Shown one piece after another: positions 1 through 13,435 of a DNA stretch of 64,000 nucleotides; the first letter of the stretch is position 1, and each line of letters starts with the position of its first letter. The stretch is taken from positions 40,044,027-40,108,026 of the forward strand of contig NC_067123.1 of NCBI RefSeq assembly GCF_021347895.1. Direction: 5' to 3'. The notes under the pieces are model-generated. The model saw only the letters and a program-made list of their open reading frames with translations. It was not told where the DNA came from and made no database searches. The position numbers were made by a program, and so were the translations under genes. The DNA comes from Acanthochromis polyacanthus. Its lineage: Eukaryota; Chordata; Actinopteri; Pomacentridae.

Positions 1-1879
1 ATGTCTTTTTGTGATGTGAAATGCAAGCGGCGACACTGCCGGGTGACAAACACTGCCGAGCTGCTGCAGCACCGTGTCAGACATCTTTGTAGTTTTTCAT
101 GGCCACTGTCATTTTAGGCGTGCATGTAAATGTGGTGTAAAATGAGCCGTTTGCTGCAATAATCCTGCAGAGAACCAGCAGATGCTCATAGTTTTGGCTT
201 TATTTATGCATTATCTACCACAATTATGTAACACAAACATGTCAGGATTGTGTTTCTGTCAAACCTTTGTGGAGTTCCTCTAACAAGCAGGAAAAAATAT
301 CAACCTTTGCTGCTTTTAAAATAGAACAGTTTGGCTTCAAGTAAACTGAAACATGTAGTTTTCCTTTTAGAATCAACAGAAATTTCACAAACCTCCTTAG
401 CAGCAACTTCTCAGCGTGCACCGCTCATTGATTATACAAGTGTTGTGCTGTCAACCTCCAAAAAAACACACAAAAACAGCCAAAGCTCTGTAAATAGAAC
501 TCGTGGTGCTGGTTTGAGAATCAAATGGCATTTTGACACATTTTTTTCCCCCCATCACTAGAACTTGTCACCGCTGGAATCCATTGTAAATGAACGAACT
601 CAAGCTGCCTACAAACACTTCAGATGATCTTTTGACACGGTTGACGCTCTTCATCTCACAGCTGGAAAGTAAACACGCATGCCTCGAAATAAAAAACGTC
701 TTTGGATAAAAGCTGAAGCCTCGTGCTTGTTTTTCCAGAGAAATCGTCACATTAGTGATCAACCCTGTGTGTGTGTGTGTGTTAATCCCGCTCTGCTCCG
801 GTTTGATTTGAACGTGGTTGTTGTCGACTGCAGCTCATTTATTTCACATTCTGCTCCGATGTCGTCGTTCTGTAATCTGACGGCTCCAAGCTGCAAAATG
901 ATTTCCAAGCAGACAGCCAAATCACCACCATCACCATCATCATCATCATCCTTATCTCTGCCTCTGTCTCCCCGTCATCTCCATCTTCCATTTACTCCCC
1001 CTCCTCCCTCACCCGTCCTTCCCCTCGACTCTCCTGCCAAACTCCCATCTCACACGTTTCCTGCCTTTCCTTTCCAGTCCTCACACACATTCCCTCGTTT
1101 TTCTTTCCTTCCATCCTGATATTTGAGAGTCTGTGCAGTAATGCTGCTGTTTTATGCCTCTTTTGTTAAACGCACATCTGTCTGGGCTGTCATAACACAC
1201 AGAGAGGGGATTGACTGAATAATGGAAACTGTGAGGGAGCAAAACGGCCCTAAAATGTTCGTCTTATCTGACTTCTCCTCGGTGTGGATGCTGCTTTCAA
1301 ACGTCTCTCCTTCCGTGAAATGATAACACTTGATGTGTGCGAAGGGCTGCAGAAGCACATTCCCAATCCCTGTATAAATGATTTATGTGCTATTGTGTGC
1401 AGAAGAACGTCATCTCCAGCGCTAATCTCATTATTTCAGAAACACAGAATCCATAAATGTATGAGACGGTTAATAATATGAACTTAGTTTTATTGTCTTT
1501 TAAAGATGTATTATTCAGGAGAGGTTTGCTGAGCGTGCATTCGCTCTGCGTCCCGCTCAGACGGAGGAGCATGTGTTGGCGAACGCGTCCATTTAGCGAC
1601 AGCATTTTGAGCTTTTCCATCAGTGTGAAAAGAGCTGCATGGGAGCCTCACAACAGGAAACAGAGCCCTCCTGACTACCAACACGTCACATACGGACACT
1701 TTGGTGGAACATCTGAATGCACCAGGTACCGTCTGGTTTTTGGAACGTGCCGTGTTGTCCAATATGAAAGTCTGTGTCACGGTCGCTTGTTTCCAGCCAA
1801 CAAGAGGTTCACCTCAGAACATGTGATAAATGCTGCTAAAGGGTCTATTTTAACACAAACCTGAAGCTTTTCTCAAACT
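1..1879. other. No gene seen; presumed grin2d intron 5 sequence
   Basis: Mostly unique-looking sequence with a short TG run (768-781) and a CAT/TCA microsatellite (925-950) followed by a C/T-rich tract (950-1110). The open frames here are short and without recognisable domains. Confidence 0.6.
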
Positions 1880-1888
1880 ACACCAAGG

Positions 1889-2407
1889 TAGCCTAGCCGC
1901 GCTAGACCCATGCTCTGAAGACGAAAGGGTCTAGGAACTCTTGACAGGGAGGGAGGCGGTCTTTCAAATCACTCTGCAGCAATTGGGTAGGTATACAACC
2001 AATCAGCGCAACGAACAGGCTCCTAGAGCGCCGGAAATCAGAGCATGCGGGAGTTCGGTGAAGCCTTATTTATACAGTCAATGGGTGAAGCTCAAGTATA
2101 TTACAGACATCTTTCAAGTTGAATTTTAGCTTCAAATCTTTAAGGGCTTTGGCCAAAGCCGAGTCGAAAGATAACTGTTTATTGTGCGCAGCCATCTTCT
2201 TGTCTATCCTTGTTTCTATGGTTGTTTCCAGTTGTTTCTGTCAGAATCGTCATCACTTAGTTACGCCCGCCTTCTGACTCTACACTTCATGGTGATTCGT
2301 CAACCAGTTTTAGGAGCATCCAACCTCGAGGCTTACCGAGGGTAACTGGACCCACCCTGGCAGAGAATTAAATTCGTTGCCGTGGGTTGTTTAGTGTGCC
2401 GAGGCTA
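1889..2407. mobile_element. 9-bp-TSD inverted-repeat element, copy A (519 bp)
   Basis: The left end is TAGCCTAGCCGCGCTAGA and the right end is a decayed complement (GTGTGCCGAGGCTA). The flanks are ACACCAAGG (1880-1888) and ACACCAAGT (2408-2416), an 8/9 target-site duplication. A subterminal palindrome (CTAGACCCATGCTCTGAAGA... GGGTCTAGG) follows the left end. This copy joins the 'vertebrate TATA-like' segment common to copies B, E and F to a minus-strand piece of a RecQ-like helicase 5' coding region. It has no transposase, so it is non-autonomous. The 9-bp TSD fits Mutator-like elements, but that classification is inference. Confidence 0.85.
2070..2195 (-). pseudogene. Captured RecQ-like helicase start fragment in copy A
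   Basis: A 41-codon minus-strand frame starts at ATG 2195 in a good context (AAGATGG). It reads MAAHNKQLSFDSALA, then KALKDLKLKFNLKD, before leaving homology and stopping at 2070-2072. The KALKDLKLKFNLKD part is shared with the longer frames in copies C and D, which lack the ATG but extend into the Walker A motif. Together the copies imply that a helicase 5' coding segment including its initiation codon was captured once and then trimmed differently. It is a broken fragment with no expected function. Confidence 0.7.
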
Positions 2408-2499
2408 ACACCAAGTAGTTTTGGTGCTCCAATTCATTTAAGCCCTAAAAACTTGTCCCAACGTCAAAACTGGATATTTAAATATTAAAATATTGACTT

Positions 2500-2898
2500 A
2501 CAGCCTGAAAAATATAACTACAAATTTGTAAAACTGTGACTCTTTAAATAATTCCTAAATCTCGACAAGTTGTTTTTATCATAAAGTAAAATCCTACATT
2601 GTCCAGTTCCAGATGCCTGTGACTGATTGTTTTGTGTCGTTGTTGATACACTGCAATGCGCATGTAAATGATAAAATGAGGCATGATATTGTTGATTTTT
2701 CCTCGGAAATTTCAGGCTGTTCATATTTTTTTGTGAAAAGATAATTCCTTAAATGGGAAAATTTTCAGAATGTAATTTTTTGTACTAAAACAAAGAAAAA
2801 TATTTGGAGTTGTCATTATTTATAGCTCAGCATGCTATGATTTTCCTTGTCTGACCCACTTCAGATCAAACTGGGCTATAATGAGTTTGACACCCCTG
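2500..2898. mobile_element. hAT-like CAGGGGTGTC family, right half
   Basis: It shares ACAAGTTGTTTTTATCATAA, TTCATATTTTTTTGTG and the terminus AGTTTGACACCCCTG with the copies at 49, 56.7 and 60.7 kb. The left half is missing or unrecognisable. Confidence 0.7.
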
Positions 2899-3435
2899 GC
2901 ATAGAGGTCTGCAGCTCAGGTACACCAGCTCACTGGAAACACTCTTCACTACACATGTAAAATTGTCGTAATAAAGGAATTCAAAAAAAGAATAATGCTA
3001 CAGAGAGCTCCAACCTAAAGCCGACTGGTGCAGCGATCATTGATAAACTGCAGTTTAAAGGTGGAAACCATCAGCTATAGAGCTTATTTCACTCATGATA
3101 TGTGTTTAAGGATATAAAAGACAAAACAACATGGACACATTAACAAGGTACAAAAAACTGATTTTCACTGGAGATTTTTTTTAACTTAACAGCGAGCGAA
3201 AATGACAGTAAACAGCAGGCAAAAACTTGATTTTAGTCACAAAATGAAAAGAAATTGAAGTGAAACAAACAACAGTCCGATAAAGGACATATCTCAGGCC
3301 CCTGGGTGAAAATCTTCCACCTCCACACCCCCCCCACCCAACCCACTCATGATGCTCCTTTAAGCTAGAAGAAAAGTGTAAATAAAACATATTGCAGTGG
3401 GTGGCAACAGTGCCAAAGGACATGTTTTGCATGTC

Positions 3436-4085
3436 TGAGGTCCCGTTTACACGAGGACGCTTGCAGGTAAAAACGTCAAAATATTTCAACAAAACACCCT
3501 ACCGTTTATACGAGGACGGCGTTTTGGGGGCTTAAAAACGCAAAAATTTGAAACCGGCCTCCAGAGTGGAAAAGTTGAAAATTCTCTGCAATTACGTTTC
3601 CGTCTAAACAGCAAAACGCAAAACTTTGGCGGAAAAAAAAAAAACTTTGCAGAGATCTGACCACGTCACGTACGCGATTACGTCACATACGTGTGCCGGT
3701 GCTTTGGTTTGCCGACCGGTACAAGTAAGTAAACAAATTCCGTTTAGGATTTTTGTGGCTCTGTAGTCCAAAGCGGTTCGAAGCAGTAGTTCGACCTCTT
3801 CATCTGTCCAAACAAAGTTCTTCTTACTAGTCGCCATCTGACATTTACGACGGCGGAGATCCGAAAAGGGAGATAGTACGCATGCACGTAGACATGGCGG
3901 AGTTTTATCACAGCGCCACCTAGCTGCCTGGCATGCATATCCAATCGAATTCCACACACTATAGAGTCACCGTATATACGCAGATTTCCTTCAAAACCGC
4001 TCGTCTAAACGTGAAATAAAAAGTGAAGACAAGACGCCACTTTTGCGTTTTCTGTTAAGATGGTCCTCGTATAAACGTAGCCTCA
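3436..4085. mobile_element. Non-autonomous DNA transposon with Myb/SANT-like ORF start
   Basis: The termini TGAGGTCCCGTTTACACGAG and (complement of right end) TGAGGCTACGTTTATACGAG form imperfect inverted repeats. The ends are CpG-rich and repeat internally (ACGAGGACGGCGTTTTGG at about 3512). A short minus-strand frame inside starts like the DNA-binding accessory protein of Harbinger-type elements. The TSD is not clear. The PIF/Harbinger assignment is inference. Confidence 0.65.
3706..3837 (-). pseudogene. Remnant of Myb/SANT-like transposon protein
   Basis: From ATG 3837 the minus strand reads MATSKKNFVWTDEEVELLLR, then TALDYRATKILNG. The W-T-D-x-E-V-x-x-L-L pattern is that of the first helix of SANT/Myb-like domains in Harbinger accessory proteins and their host relatives. 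The similarity ends after about 33 residues and the remaining frame is unrelated, so it is a 5'-end relic. Low-complexity or chance similarity cannot be fully excluded. Confidence 0.5.
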
Positions 4086-4844
4086 GGAAAAAAAATGCAG
4101 TGACAACACGTTTTGTGATATCAGATGACATACAAAGATTGCAAGCTTTCTGAGAGCTCAGAATACGACCACGGTTAGGATCAGAACACGTCAAACACGT
4201 GTCAGCTTTTATGCTCCTTAATGCTCCTGCCCCTCTGCATGTAATCTGGGTTTTAGGGAATCAAATCTGCAATGTTTGTTCCTGGTGATAGGAGTGGAAA
4301 AACCAACAGCAGGAATATAACACCAATAGTGCAATAAATCTGATCTCAGCTGCTGAGGTAGAGCTTCCCGTTTTTTAGCAACCAGAGCCGTGACAGAAAA
4401 TGTGTTCCAACACCTACAGAGCACTTCTCTAATTATTCAATCAATCCTTCATTTATCAGTGTATAAATATCTCTCTTCTGAAGGACCTCTAGAGCTTTGG
4501 TCGGTAGGAAACACGACGTACGGGTTGGATATTTAGCTCCACTGTGAAGAAGATATTTGATCTTGAACTTTATGGAACTCGTGGATAAAAAGCAACAAAC
4601 TGAATCTAACTGGTTTCAATGGATTGAACAGAGTGTAAAAATAATCTGAAAAAATAAATAAAAGTGCTGGACTGGATCTGAGAATCCTGTGTGTAATAAA
4701 ACATCACCTAATGTACTAACTTGCTGTTTATTATGTGTAAAGAGATGAAACCTGAGTCATGTGTTGAAAGCTTGCTAGTTTCATGACACAGGCCAGCAGA
4801 AACAAACAGGCCAAAAAGACGGAGGTGTGTCGTAATTCTACAAC
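4086..4844. other. No feature recognised
   Basis: AT-rich intronic-type sequence with no recognisable coding or terminal repeats. Confidence 0.5.
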
Positions 4845-5262
4845 CTTTATTTTGAAATAAACACAGTTTCAAGAAGAAAAATAAGCTAATTTGTTGATTT
4901 ATGTAAATCTTTTAATTTGTAAACACTTTAATGAGTTGTGTTGACTAATTTAAACATGAATTTCTATGTTAACTAATTAGCTTTAACTTGTACTAACTTA
5001 ATGAAATGAGCCTCATTACTTTTTTTACCCCGAGTTCAAGATTTCAAGTTCCACTCCTTCCCCATTTAACACGGCTGGATGGATATCGGTTTAGTCTTTT
5101 GTTGTTTGTTTGTTTTTTTAATAAAAGAGAAACTGTAGGTTGAGCAAATATGATTAAAAAAGGAAATTTAAAGGCGATTTCGCAAAGCATGTGGCCTGTG
5201 TTCAAATACACAACTGCAGTTCAAGTTAGGTAATAAAAAATGGGGCCTTTATTTTGAAATAA
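4845..5262. repeat. Dispersed repeat, copy 1
   Basis: Shares CTTAATGAAATGAGCC, GTTCAAGATTTCAAGTTCCA, GAGCAAATATGATTAAAA and ATACACAACTGCAGTT with 7480-7745. A CTTTATTTTGAAATAAACAC phrase occurs at both ends (4849 and 5249). Class unknown. Confidence 0.6.
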
Positions 5263-6085
5263 ACACATTTTGCAGTGTGAACTGATGTTAAAACACATTT
5301 TTAGCAGTCAGACTCTTTGGTATTTTAGTTTGTTATCTGTTACTTGAAGCCAAGCGGAAACGCATCCAAAAAAAATTCCATTCCAGACGGATTTATATTC
5401 GTCTCTAATCGCCTCTTGCGGTTTGACAAGGTGAGTTGAAAACCATCTGTTGAAAAGGTGTGAATGCAGCCATCTTTCTAAGCTGCAGAAGCAATCTTTA
5501 CTCCTCCCATGTGGAACTGCACAGTCTGGTGAGAACAGCAACAGACATGATACTGAAATGACCCTGGATCTCACACTTCTCTGCTCCAGAAAGGAAAGAG
5601 CCAAAGCGACTTCACATACAAGATGCTATCACATTTATCTGATCCCTGATCAGTGGAAGCACTGCAGACAACATGTTTGGTTTTTGCTACAATGGAGTCT
5701 CTAACAACTAACAGCATTCACAGTTACATCTGAGGAAAACAGATCGCAAATACGTTTCATATTTAGACCATTATTTCATTGCTTTACTGTCCTTTTTAGT
5801 CAACCAATCATATATCAGGTGGGACTCATCACCATGGTAACCCAAACAAAAAGGAGGAGAAGCTTTAAACATGTTGTGGAAGTGTTTGGTGGTTATTAAG
5901 TGCATTTAAAGTGCTTCATTTTGGTCACAGATTTAGTGAAACACCGACCAACATGGGTCAAGTTGTAAAAACAGGTCAACATATTGTAGTGACCCTCTGT
6001 GATGAATGAGTGAGACTTTATCTGGTTCTCTGCTGGTTTATTGAACCTTCACACAGGATACTGTGGGCCATAGCCAACACCAGAA

Positions 6086-6485
6086 TAGCTAGAAAAACCC
6101 CATAACTTAGCTCCAGAATAACTAGAAAACCCCATAACTTAGCTCCAGAATTAGCCGCCGTTCCCAGCTCTTTCTACTGCTGACTCTCAGCCAATCAGAG
6201 GTGAGCTAACTAAACATGGCACATTCACTGACATCAGGTAAATCTGGAACTAAACAATAAACATTAAAACATCAACAACAACATCAGTCCGTTACAAGAT
6301 TCTGTTATCTTCTAGTAAAATGATTCATACATGCATGAAAATCGTTGCTATTCACGACTGAAGAACTCAACATGTTGCACGGAACGGCTTTATTTACATT
6401 TTCACCGGAGTTCGGGCTTAGAGCAAAAATCGACTTACATAGTTCAGTAGGAATAGACCTCCGACATAAGTGGAGGACCCTCTGT
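6086..6485. mobile_element. Short relative of the 45.5-kb minisatellite-bearing element
   Basis: The right 400 bp align with 47170-47554, sharing GCCGCC(G/A)TTCCCAGCTC, CAATCAGAGGTGAGCTAACT and ATGATTCATACATGCATGAA. It starts with only two copies of the 33-bp ACTAGAAAAACCCCATAACT unit, whereas the sister has about 42. The right end GGAGGACCCTCTGTA is present but the left inverted repeat is not found. Confidence 0.75.
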
Positions 6486-7115
6486 ATCTATACATGTGAA
6501 AGCTAATGACAAGCTGAGCCGTTGATATTTTCAGTGTCGTGCATCACAGAAGCTGCCAGTGTTCCCAAAATAAACCTGTTTTCGTGTGAATGAGGCCATG
6601 TAATTGTTAAAAACAGACAGAGTTTCATTTCTTCAGTCGGAGCGGAGACATTTTTGGAAAGGTGTGCGTCCCCCTGGAGAATAAAACCCTCCACGTGTTC
6701 CGTGTGCTGTTCATGCCGCTGTAGCGACGACTATCGCTGCCGCTCGATGAGACTCCCATGAGCCCCGGCACCCGTCAGCGTGACAGACAGCCCGGCGCTG
6801 CTGATTGAGAGCATATAAAAGCCCGATTCTGAAGGGCATGAAATGTTTTCCAGAGTTTCAAATGAACCTGCTCACTTCATTAAAGAGCGCAGGCAGGCAT
6901 CCTGCAGTAACCATTCATCTGCAGTCCAACTTGTTGTCTGTGCAGGGAAGATTTCTCTGACACCGTCATCAATCTGTCAGATCTGCACCCATCTGTTATT
7001 TTCTGGTGTTAACTGCTGCAATCCAGCTCTGCTTTTGGTGCCTGATCGCACCTACCTGCCTCATTTGCATCCTTTTCAACACTGAACCACTAGTTTACTC
7101 AGGTTTTACTAACAC

Positions 7116-7185
7116 GAAATGTGATATTTACGAATTTTACGGGTTACGAATTTGTAAATTTGTAAAATTCGTAAAATCACATTTC
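7116..7185. repeat. Imperfect hairpin, 24-bp arms
   Basis: The arms GAAATGTGATATTTACGAAT with TTTAC (7116-7140) and its complement (7162-7185) differ by one indel, around a 21-nt loop that repeats ACGAATTTGTAAATTTG. Confidence 0.85.
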
Positions 7186-7479
7186 ATTCAGTTCATTTGG
7201 CAGATCTCTTTTTTTTTTTGCAGTTGTGTTTTCAGTGTTTTGCTCAAAGACCACCAGCCTGAGAACAACCAGTCTGAACCACCACCTGATCTCCAGCCAC
7301 CTTAAATATATTAAAAAAGGATCAAGTCTTCTGCTTAAAAAAGAAGATAGCAAAGTAAAAATACTCCATTACAAATAGAACACCTCCATGAAAAATCCCA
7401 CTTAAGCAGAAAAATGTATTTCAAGTACTGCAGTGAAAGTGTTAAATGTCGGGTCCCTATTCTCACAACTTAATTAAAT

Positions 7480-7745
7480 ACATAATTGCAAGAACATTTG
7501 TACTAACTTAATAAAATTGGCCACATTGCTTTTGTTTTACTTCATCCCAGGTTCAAGATTTTAAGTTCCATTCCCGAGCCATCTGACATGCCTGGAAATA
7601 TCTTTGTTAAGAGAAACTACAGGCTGAACAAATATGACGAAGAGGACATTTAAAGGTGATTTCTGAACGCATGAGACCTTTGTTGAAATACACTACTGCA
7701 GTTTGAGATTAAAAATGGTCGTTTCCAACATTTAAACTTAAAAGC
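7480..7745. repeat. Dispersed repeat, copy 2
   Basis: Shares ACTTGTACTAACTTAAT-like text, GGTTCAAGATTTTAAGTTCC, GCTGAACAAATATGA and AATACACTACTGCAGTTTGA with 4980-5262. Shorter at both ends. Class unknown. Confidence 0.6.
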
Positions 7746-8002
7746 TACTACATGAACAAAATCATGAAGGAAATTTAATCAGGAAAACTACAATAGCAGT
7801 CCACTTAAAAAAAAAACTGTGTTCACAACTATGGTAATTAATTAAAGAATACTGTAAAATATTGTAGACAGAGTCAGTGGAACAACTGAATTTTTTAAAT
7901 CAAAGCAAGGTATTGTGTTTATGCTACCAATCACCAATTTATAGGGGAAAAAAAGTTGGAAAAAAGACAATTCCACAAACTCATTAAGCCTAAACATTTG
8001 TA

Positions 8003-9637
<1,635 letters not shown>

Positions 9638-9681
9638 TATGTAACTGATATATTACTTTGTGTGCCATCATAAGACTTTTT

Positions 9682-9800
9682 TAAAAATTATTTTATTAGT
9701 TTATTTGAACAGGGACAGTGCACATTAATCAACATTTGTGTAAATGTACCAGTTTTAGCTATAAAGCTAATTTCCAACTGTAGTCCCTGGGCAGATGAAA
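9682..9800 (-). mobile_element. LINE 3' tail remnant
   Basis: TTATTAGTTTATTTGAACAG, GGACAGTGCACATTAATCAA and TAGTCCCTGGGCAGATG are typical of the antisense 3' end of a fish retrotransposon. It lies just outside the Tc1 element. Confidence 0.45.
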
Positions 9801-10650
9801 ATGCCAGTAACAACATAAAAAAATAAGAGTAAAAAATAACATTAACATTAACCCTCAATCTTGTTCTTTAATTTTCAAACTGCTTTGTTCCTTCCTTTGA
9901 GATGCGTGCTAATCTGGCTAATCATTCATGTAATTTATTGTCATTTTTACCATTTATTTTAACTGACTTGTCTCCTATATCTTGTCTGATTGTCTCTGTG
10001 TTCGATGTTTTCACTGTCAAAGCTCTTTGTGAACGCTGTTCTTAAGGCTGCTACATAAATTATTATTATTATAACAGTAAAGCATCAGTGTGTCAGTAGC
10101 ATGTTCCTGTTGTAGTCGCTGCAGATGGAGCTCATTTTAACTGCTTTCTGTACAGTTTTACATACAGCTTTATATCCAGGGACAGCAGAGAAATCTGAGG
10201 GCTCCAAACATGATCAATAGGAGAGGATATCTGTCTGCACTTACTCTCCAATGTTAGATTTTTGCTGCTGTATTGGATAATTTGAACGTTTATTGAAATT
10301 AAACTACATCAGAGGTTTGGATGGAACAATGGCTTTCAGGTGAAGCTGTTAACAACTGGTTGACGTCTGAAATGTGAGCTGACTGCCTACTGCTGCTTGG
10401 AAAGGTGGAAGCCACAGATTTAATCAGTAACTATTACTCTATTTGTGCATTTTCAGTGGTGTCTGATGTGCAGCTTGATAAAGCTTTCAGACATATGTAG
10501 CGGTGTAGAAAGTACAATATCTCTCTCTGAGATGTAGAAGGAGAAAGTAGCACAGAAAGTACAACTACCTTAGAATTATACTTAAATGCAGTAGCCAAGT
10601 ATCCCCCACTGAGGTCGCATGTATGAAGGTATAACCAGCTGAGTACCTAT
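9801..10650. other. No gene; a possible short retrotransposon tail
   Basis: A CTTTGTGAACGCTGTTCTTA ... TTATTATTATT stretch (10020-10075) looks like a fish SINE/LINE tail. The rest is unassigned. Confidence 0.4.
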
Positions 10651-11478
10651 GGGGATGGCTAGTAACTACGTCATCGTGTCCAAAAACGTCACTTCCGTGT
10701 CCTACCAAACCAGCAATATAATGGTGCTGTGTTGTGTCCCGTGTTGCAACAATAGAAATGATGTAAATAAAACGATATCTTTCTACCGCTTTCCTCTGGA
10801 CGAAAAGGAGAAGAGAAGATGGCTGACACTGATAAGGTAAGTAGGATTTCTAATCTTAGAAAATACATTTAGCGCAGGGAGCTAACGTGCGCTAGCTAGT
10901 ATTAGCCACTTGAATCGTGTTATCTTTTTGTGTTACGAGGAGTGTTTGGGCCACATTAAAAAAGAAACCAAAAGTGGTCGAGATTAAAGTTTCTGATAGT
11001 AAGTTTATACTTTTAATTTATAAGAATAAAGTCCGCCGAAGGAGACTTTTGTCCCAGTTTTGGGGATTTGGACTTGCTTGACCAATCTGCCCAAAATACT
11101 CGACTTGACTAGGATATGGGTCTATGTGACTTGGATTTAATTGAGTCCAATACTTGGACTGACTTGCTAAAAATGTTTGGCAAAGATTATTTTAACTGTT
11201 ATGGATTCATGATTAGCGTAAAGAGATGCGTAGTTATTTACATATGCAAATTAGCCATGTGCTCCCCGCACAAGTTAGTGCTAGAGTGTGCTGCTGGGAA
11301 TCTTTAGAGTATAGTGGGAGATAGTAAAAACAATCAGATGAATAAATAAGAAGATAAAATAATAAGATGTCACAGTGAAAAAGTTGACCGGTTCTTTCGC
11401 TACTGCCATTGTGTTTTCATTCGGTGCGCCGCGGTGTAGGACACGGAAGTGGTCCGTCACGTCACACTAGCCATTCCC
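10651..11478. mobile_element. Non-autonomous element with THAP first exon
   Basis: The ends GGGGATGGCTAG...CTTCCGTGTCCTAC and the complement of the right end (GGGAATGGCTAG... ACTTCCGTGTCCTAC) form inverted repeats of about 50 bp. AT dinucleotides border both sides (10649-10650, 11479-11480). The 828-bp interior holds a THAP-type zinc-finger exon with a splice donor but no catalytic domain. A 2-bp AT duplication and a THAP domain would fit the ISL2EU superfamily; that is inference. Confidence 0.7.
10721..10836 (+). pseudogene. THAP zinc-finger exon (orphan first exon of a transposase)
   Basis: An ATG opens MVLCCVPCCNNRNDVNKT, then ISFYRFPLDEKEKRRWLTLI, and the exon ends at a consensus donor AAG|GTAAGT at 10837. 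The C-x2-4-C pattern followed by F-[HY]-[RK]-F-P and a downstream Trp is the THAP DNA-binding domain signature. The second half of the domain (His and AVPTIF-like end) and the transposase core are missing, so it is a remnant of a spliced transposase gene. Confidence 0.65.
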
Positions 11479-12093
11479 ATTAATGCACAAACCAGCCTTC
11501 CTATATTTTTATTCTACATCTCTCAGTTCATTTGTGAATGTGATACGGTCCAACTCGAGTGGTAAATTTGAGCACAAACCCTCAGAAGTGGTGCAGCAGC
11601 AGCAGGTTAGCAGACAGCTCCTGTAACCCTGACAGCTGAAAAGAGAGCAAAAAGCCGACTTCTCCCAACAGTTCCCAGAGGGCACTGTGCCAAAGAGCAG
11701 CAGCAGTCAATCAAGCGTGCAGTCAAAACTGCTATCCTGCTCGTCAGCCCATTTCCCCCCCGCATACTCAAAGTCCCTCCGGATATGAAAGGCAAATTGC
11801 CTAAAATGTAAATGTTAAGCTTGGGTGTTTTGGACGTACTGTGCGTGGTTCTCCCTGGTCTGACTCACCACACGTAGACTTTATGCAGATTTCTTCACTA
11901 CGGGAAGCAACAATGTGACAGCAGAAACTTGCACACTGGAAATGGCAAGCTGCTTGGTTCTTTGGGTGAATTTGCCATTTAAAGGACAGCATTCTCCTCA
12001 AATGTTCCACCACAAGATGTCCCAGCCACTGTTTTGCAGGGACACTGTTGCTGCATCTGGGGCTTAAAACTGCCCAACGTGACTGCAGCTAGA
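11479..12093. other. No feature recognised
   Basis: Short open frames on both strands lack any domain pattern. A C-run (TTTCCCCCCCGC, 11751-11762) is the only simple sequence. Confidence 0.5.
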
Positions 12094-12155
12094 GTTTAAG
12101 ATCAACTTTATTCATCCCAGAGGAAATTGTGTTGTCAGAGTACAATCAACAAAGG
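12094..12155 (-). mobile_element. LINE 3' tail remnant
   Basis: AGATCAACTTTATTCATCCC followed by AGAGGAAATTGTGTTGTCAG is the antisense of a GGGATGAATAAAGTTGATCT type LINE tail, similar in style to the plus-strand tail at 61940-61965. Confidence 0.5.
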
Positions 12156-12207
12156 TTAGTGAAGTGTACAAAAAGAATACAAAATAGAAAACGCAAAGTG
12201 TCTAAAG

Positions 12208-13105
12208 CCCTATTCACACGGGATCAGTTTTACCTCAGGACCAATGGTGGTGTGTAATAACTGCGGAGGATGTCTGATCTTAATCCTGTGTGAACGCTCC
12301 ATGTCTGTAATTTGTAAACTAAAAATTCCACCTTAAATTCCCCACCATATTTCACCAAACACAGACGTCGTGTGATAATACTAGTCCTGTGTGAATCTGC
12401 ATCTCAGTGATTAAGGGGTATTTTAGTTGTTTTTTTTATTGTTTTCTACCTCTTTCCTGGTTGAATTCTGGAGGCTGCGGTGGAAATTATTGACAGTATT
12501 TTAGGATCAAATGCAGGAGTAGACCGATGCACAGCAGACCTATGGAGCATTCACAGAAACGACTAAATCAGATCAACCAGAAGAGGGAGATCTGTTGGGA
12601 TACAGAGATGGATGACATGTGTAGGAGCATAAGAAACATTTTTCTAGGCCTATCTTTCAACAGGCTGAATGCAAACGTCCTGACGGCCTGTTATCCCAAC
12701 AACGCTGCCCGCTGTTCTCAAGTCACACTACTGCTTTTACATGTTTACTGTTGCCATGACGACTACATACCACGTTAAAAGTGCTAAGTTTAACCCAAAC
12801 AACAACTTTCCATGAACCTAACGAGACCCTAACAATAGCGTTGTTCCAACATAGGCTTGTAACAGTGCCGTATCGGCCGAAGGGTTCTGGAAAGCACAAT
12901 ATATGTTGCCATGGCGACACAGAGCAGGTATCACACCGGATTCTGGGATCCATCAGACGTGCACAGATTTGTATCCAGGCTGTAATGTCAGGAAATTCCA
13001 GTAAAATACAGACTTCTCTTATCCCGTGTGAATGCAAGAAACCGAGACAGATTCACAAACTACCAGAGATCCTCAGGTAAGAATAATCTCGTACGAATAG
13101 TACAT
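12208..13105. mobile_element. Harbinger-like non-autonomous element
   Basis: The left end CCTATTCACACGGGATCAG with TTTTACCTCAGGA is mirrored near the right end (CTCAGGTAAGAATAATCTCG and GTACGAATAG, 13072-13102), giving divergent inverted repeats. Secondary copies of the TGTGTGAA(T/C) motif occur internally (12287, 12389, 13026). No coding region is recognised. The class is inferred from the terminus style, and the boundaries are good to about 10 bp. Confidence 0.5.
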
Positions 13106-13435
13106 TAGTGTTTGTATGAAGTGTCCAAGAGTTTAAAGAGTGTAAGTGGATGCCAAGGAATAGTGTCTAAAAATAATAACTCAAGTCCAAAATGTAAACT
13201 GTAAACAAAATAACAAGAAACAGTTCAACAAAGTGAAGTGAAAGTAAACAGATGTATTGAAGTGTCGCTACAGAAAGCAAACGGCTGTTTTCAGGCCAGA
13301 ATGACTCAGCATTCTGCTCTGAATGTGGAAACTCGATCAACATTCACTATTTGCCTTCCCATGCTGTCGTTCTGTTTGCTCGTCCACTCCAAGCCCAAGG
13401 AAATCAAAATTCAAAGCCCCCCTCCGTCCTCTTAC

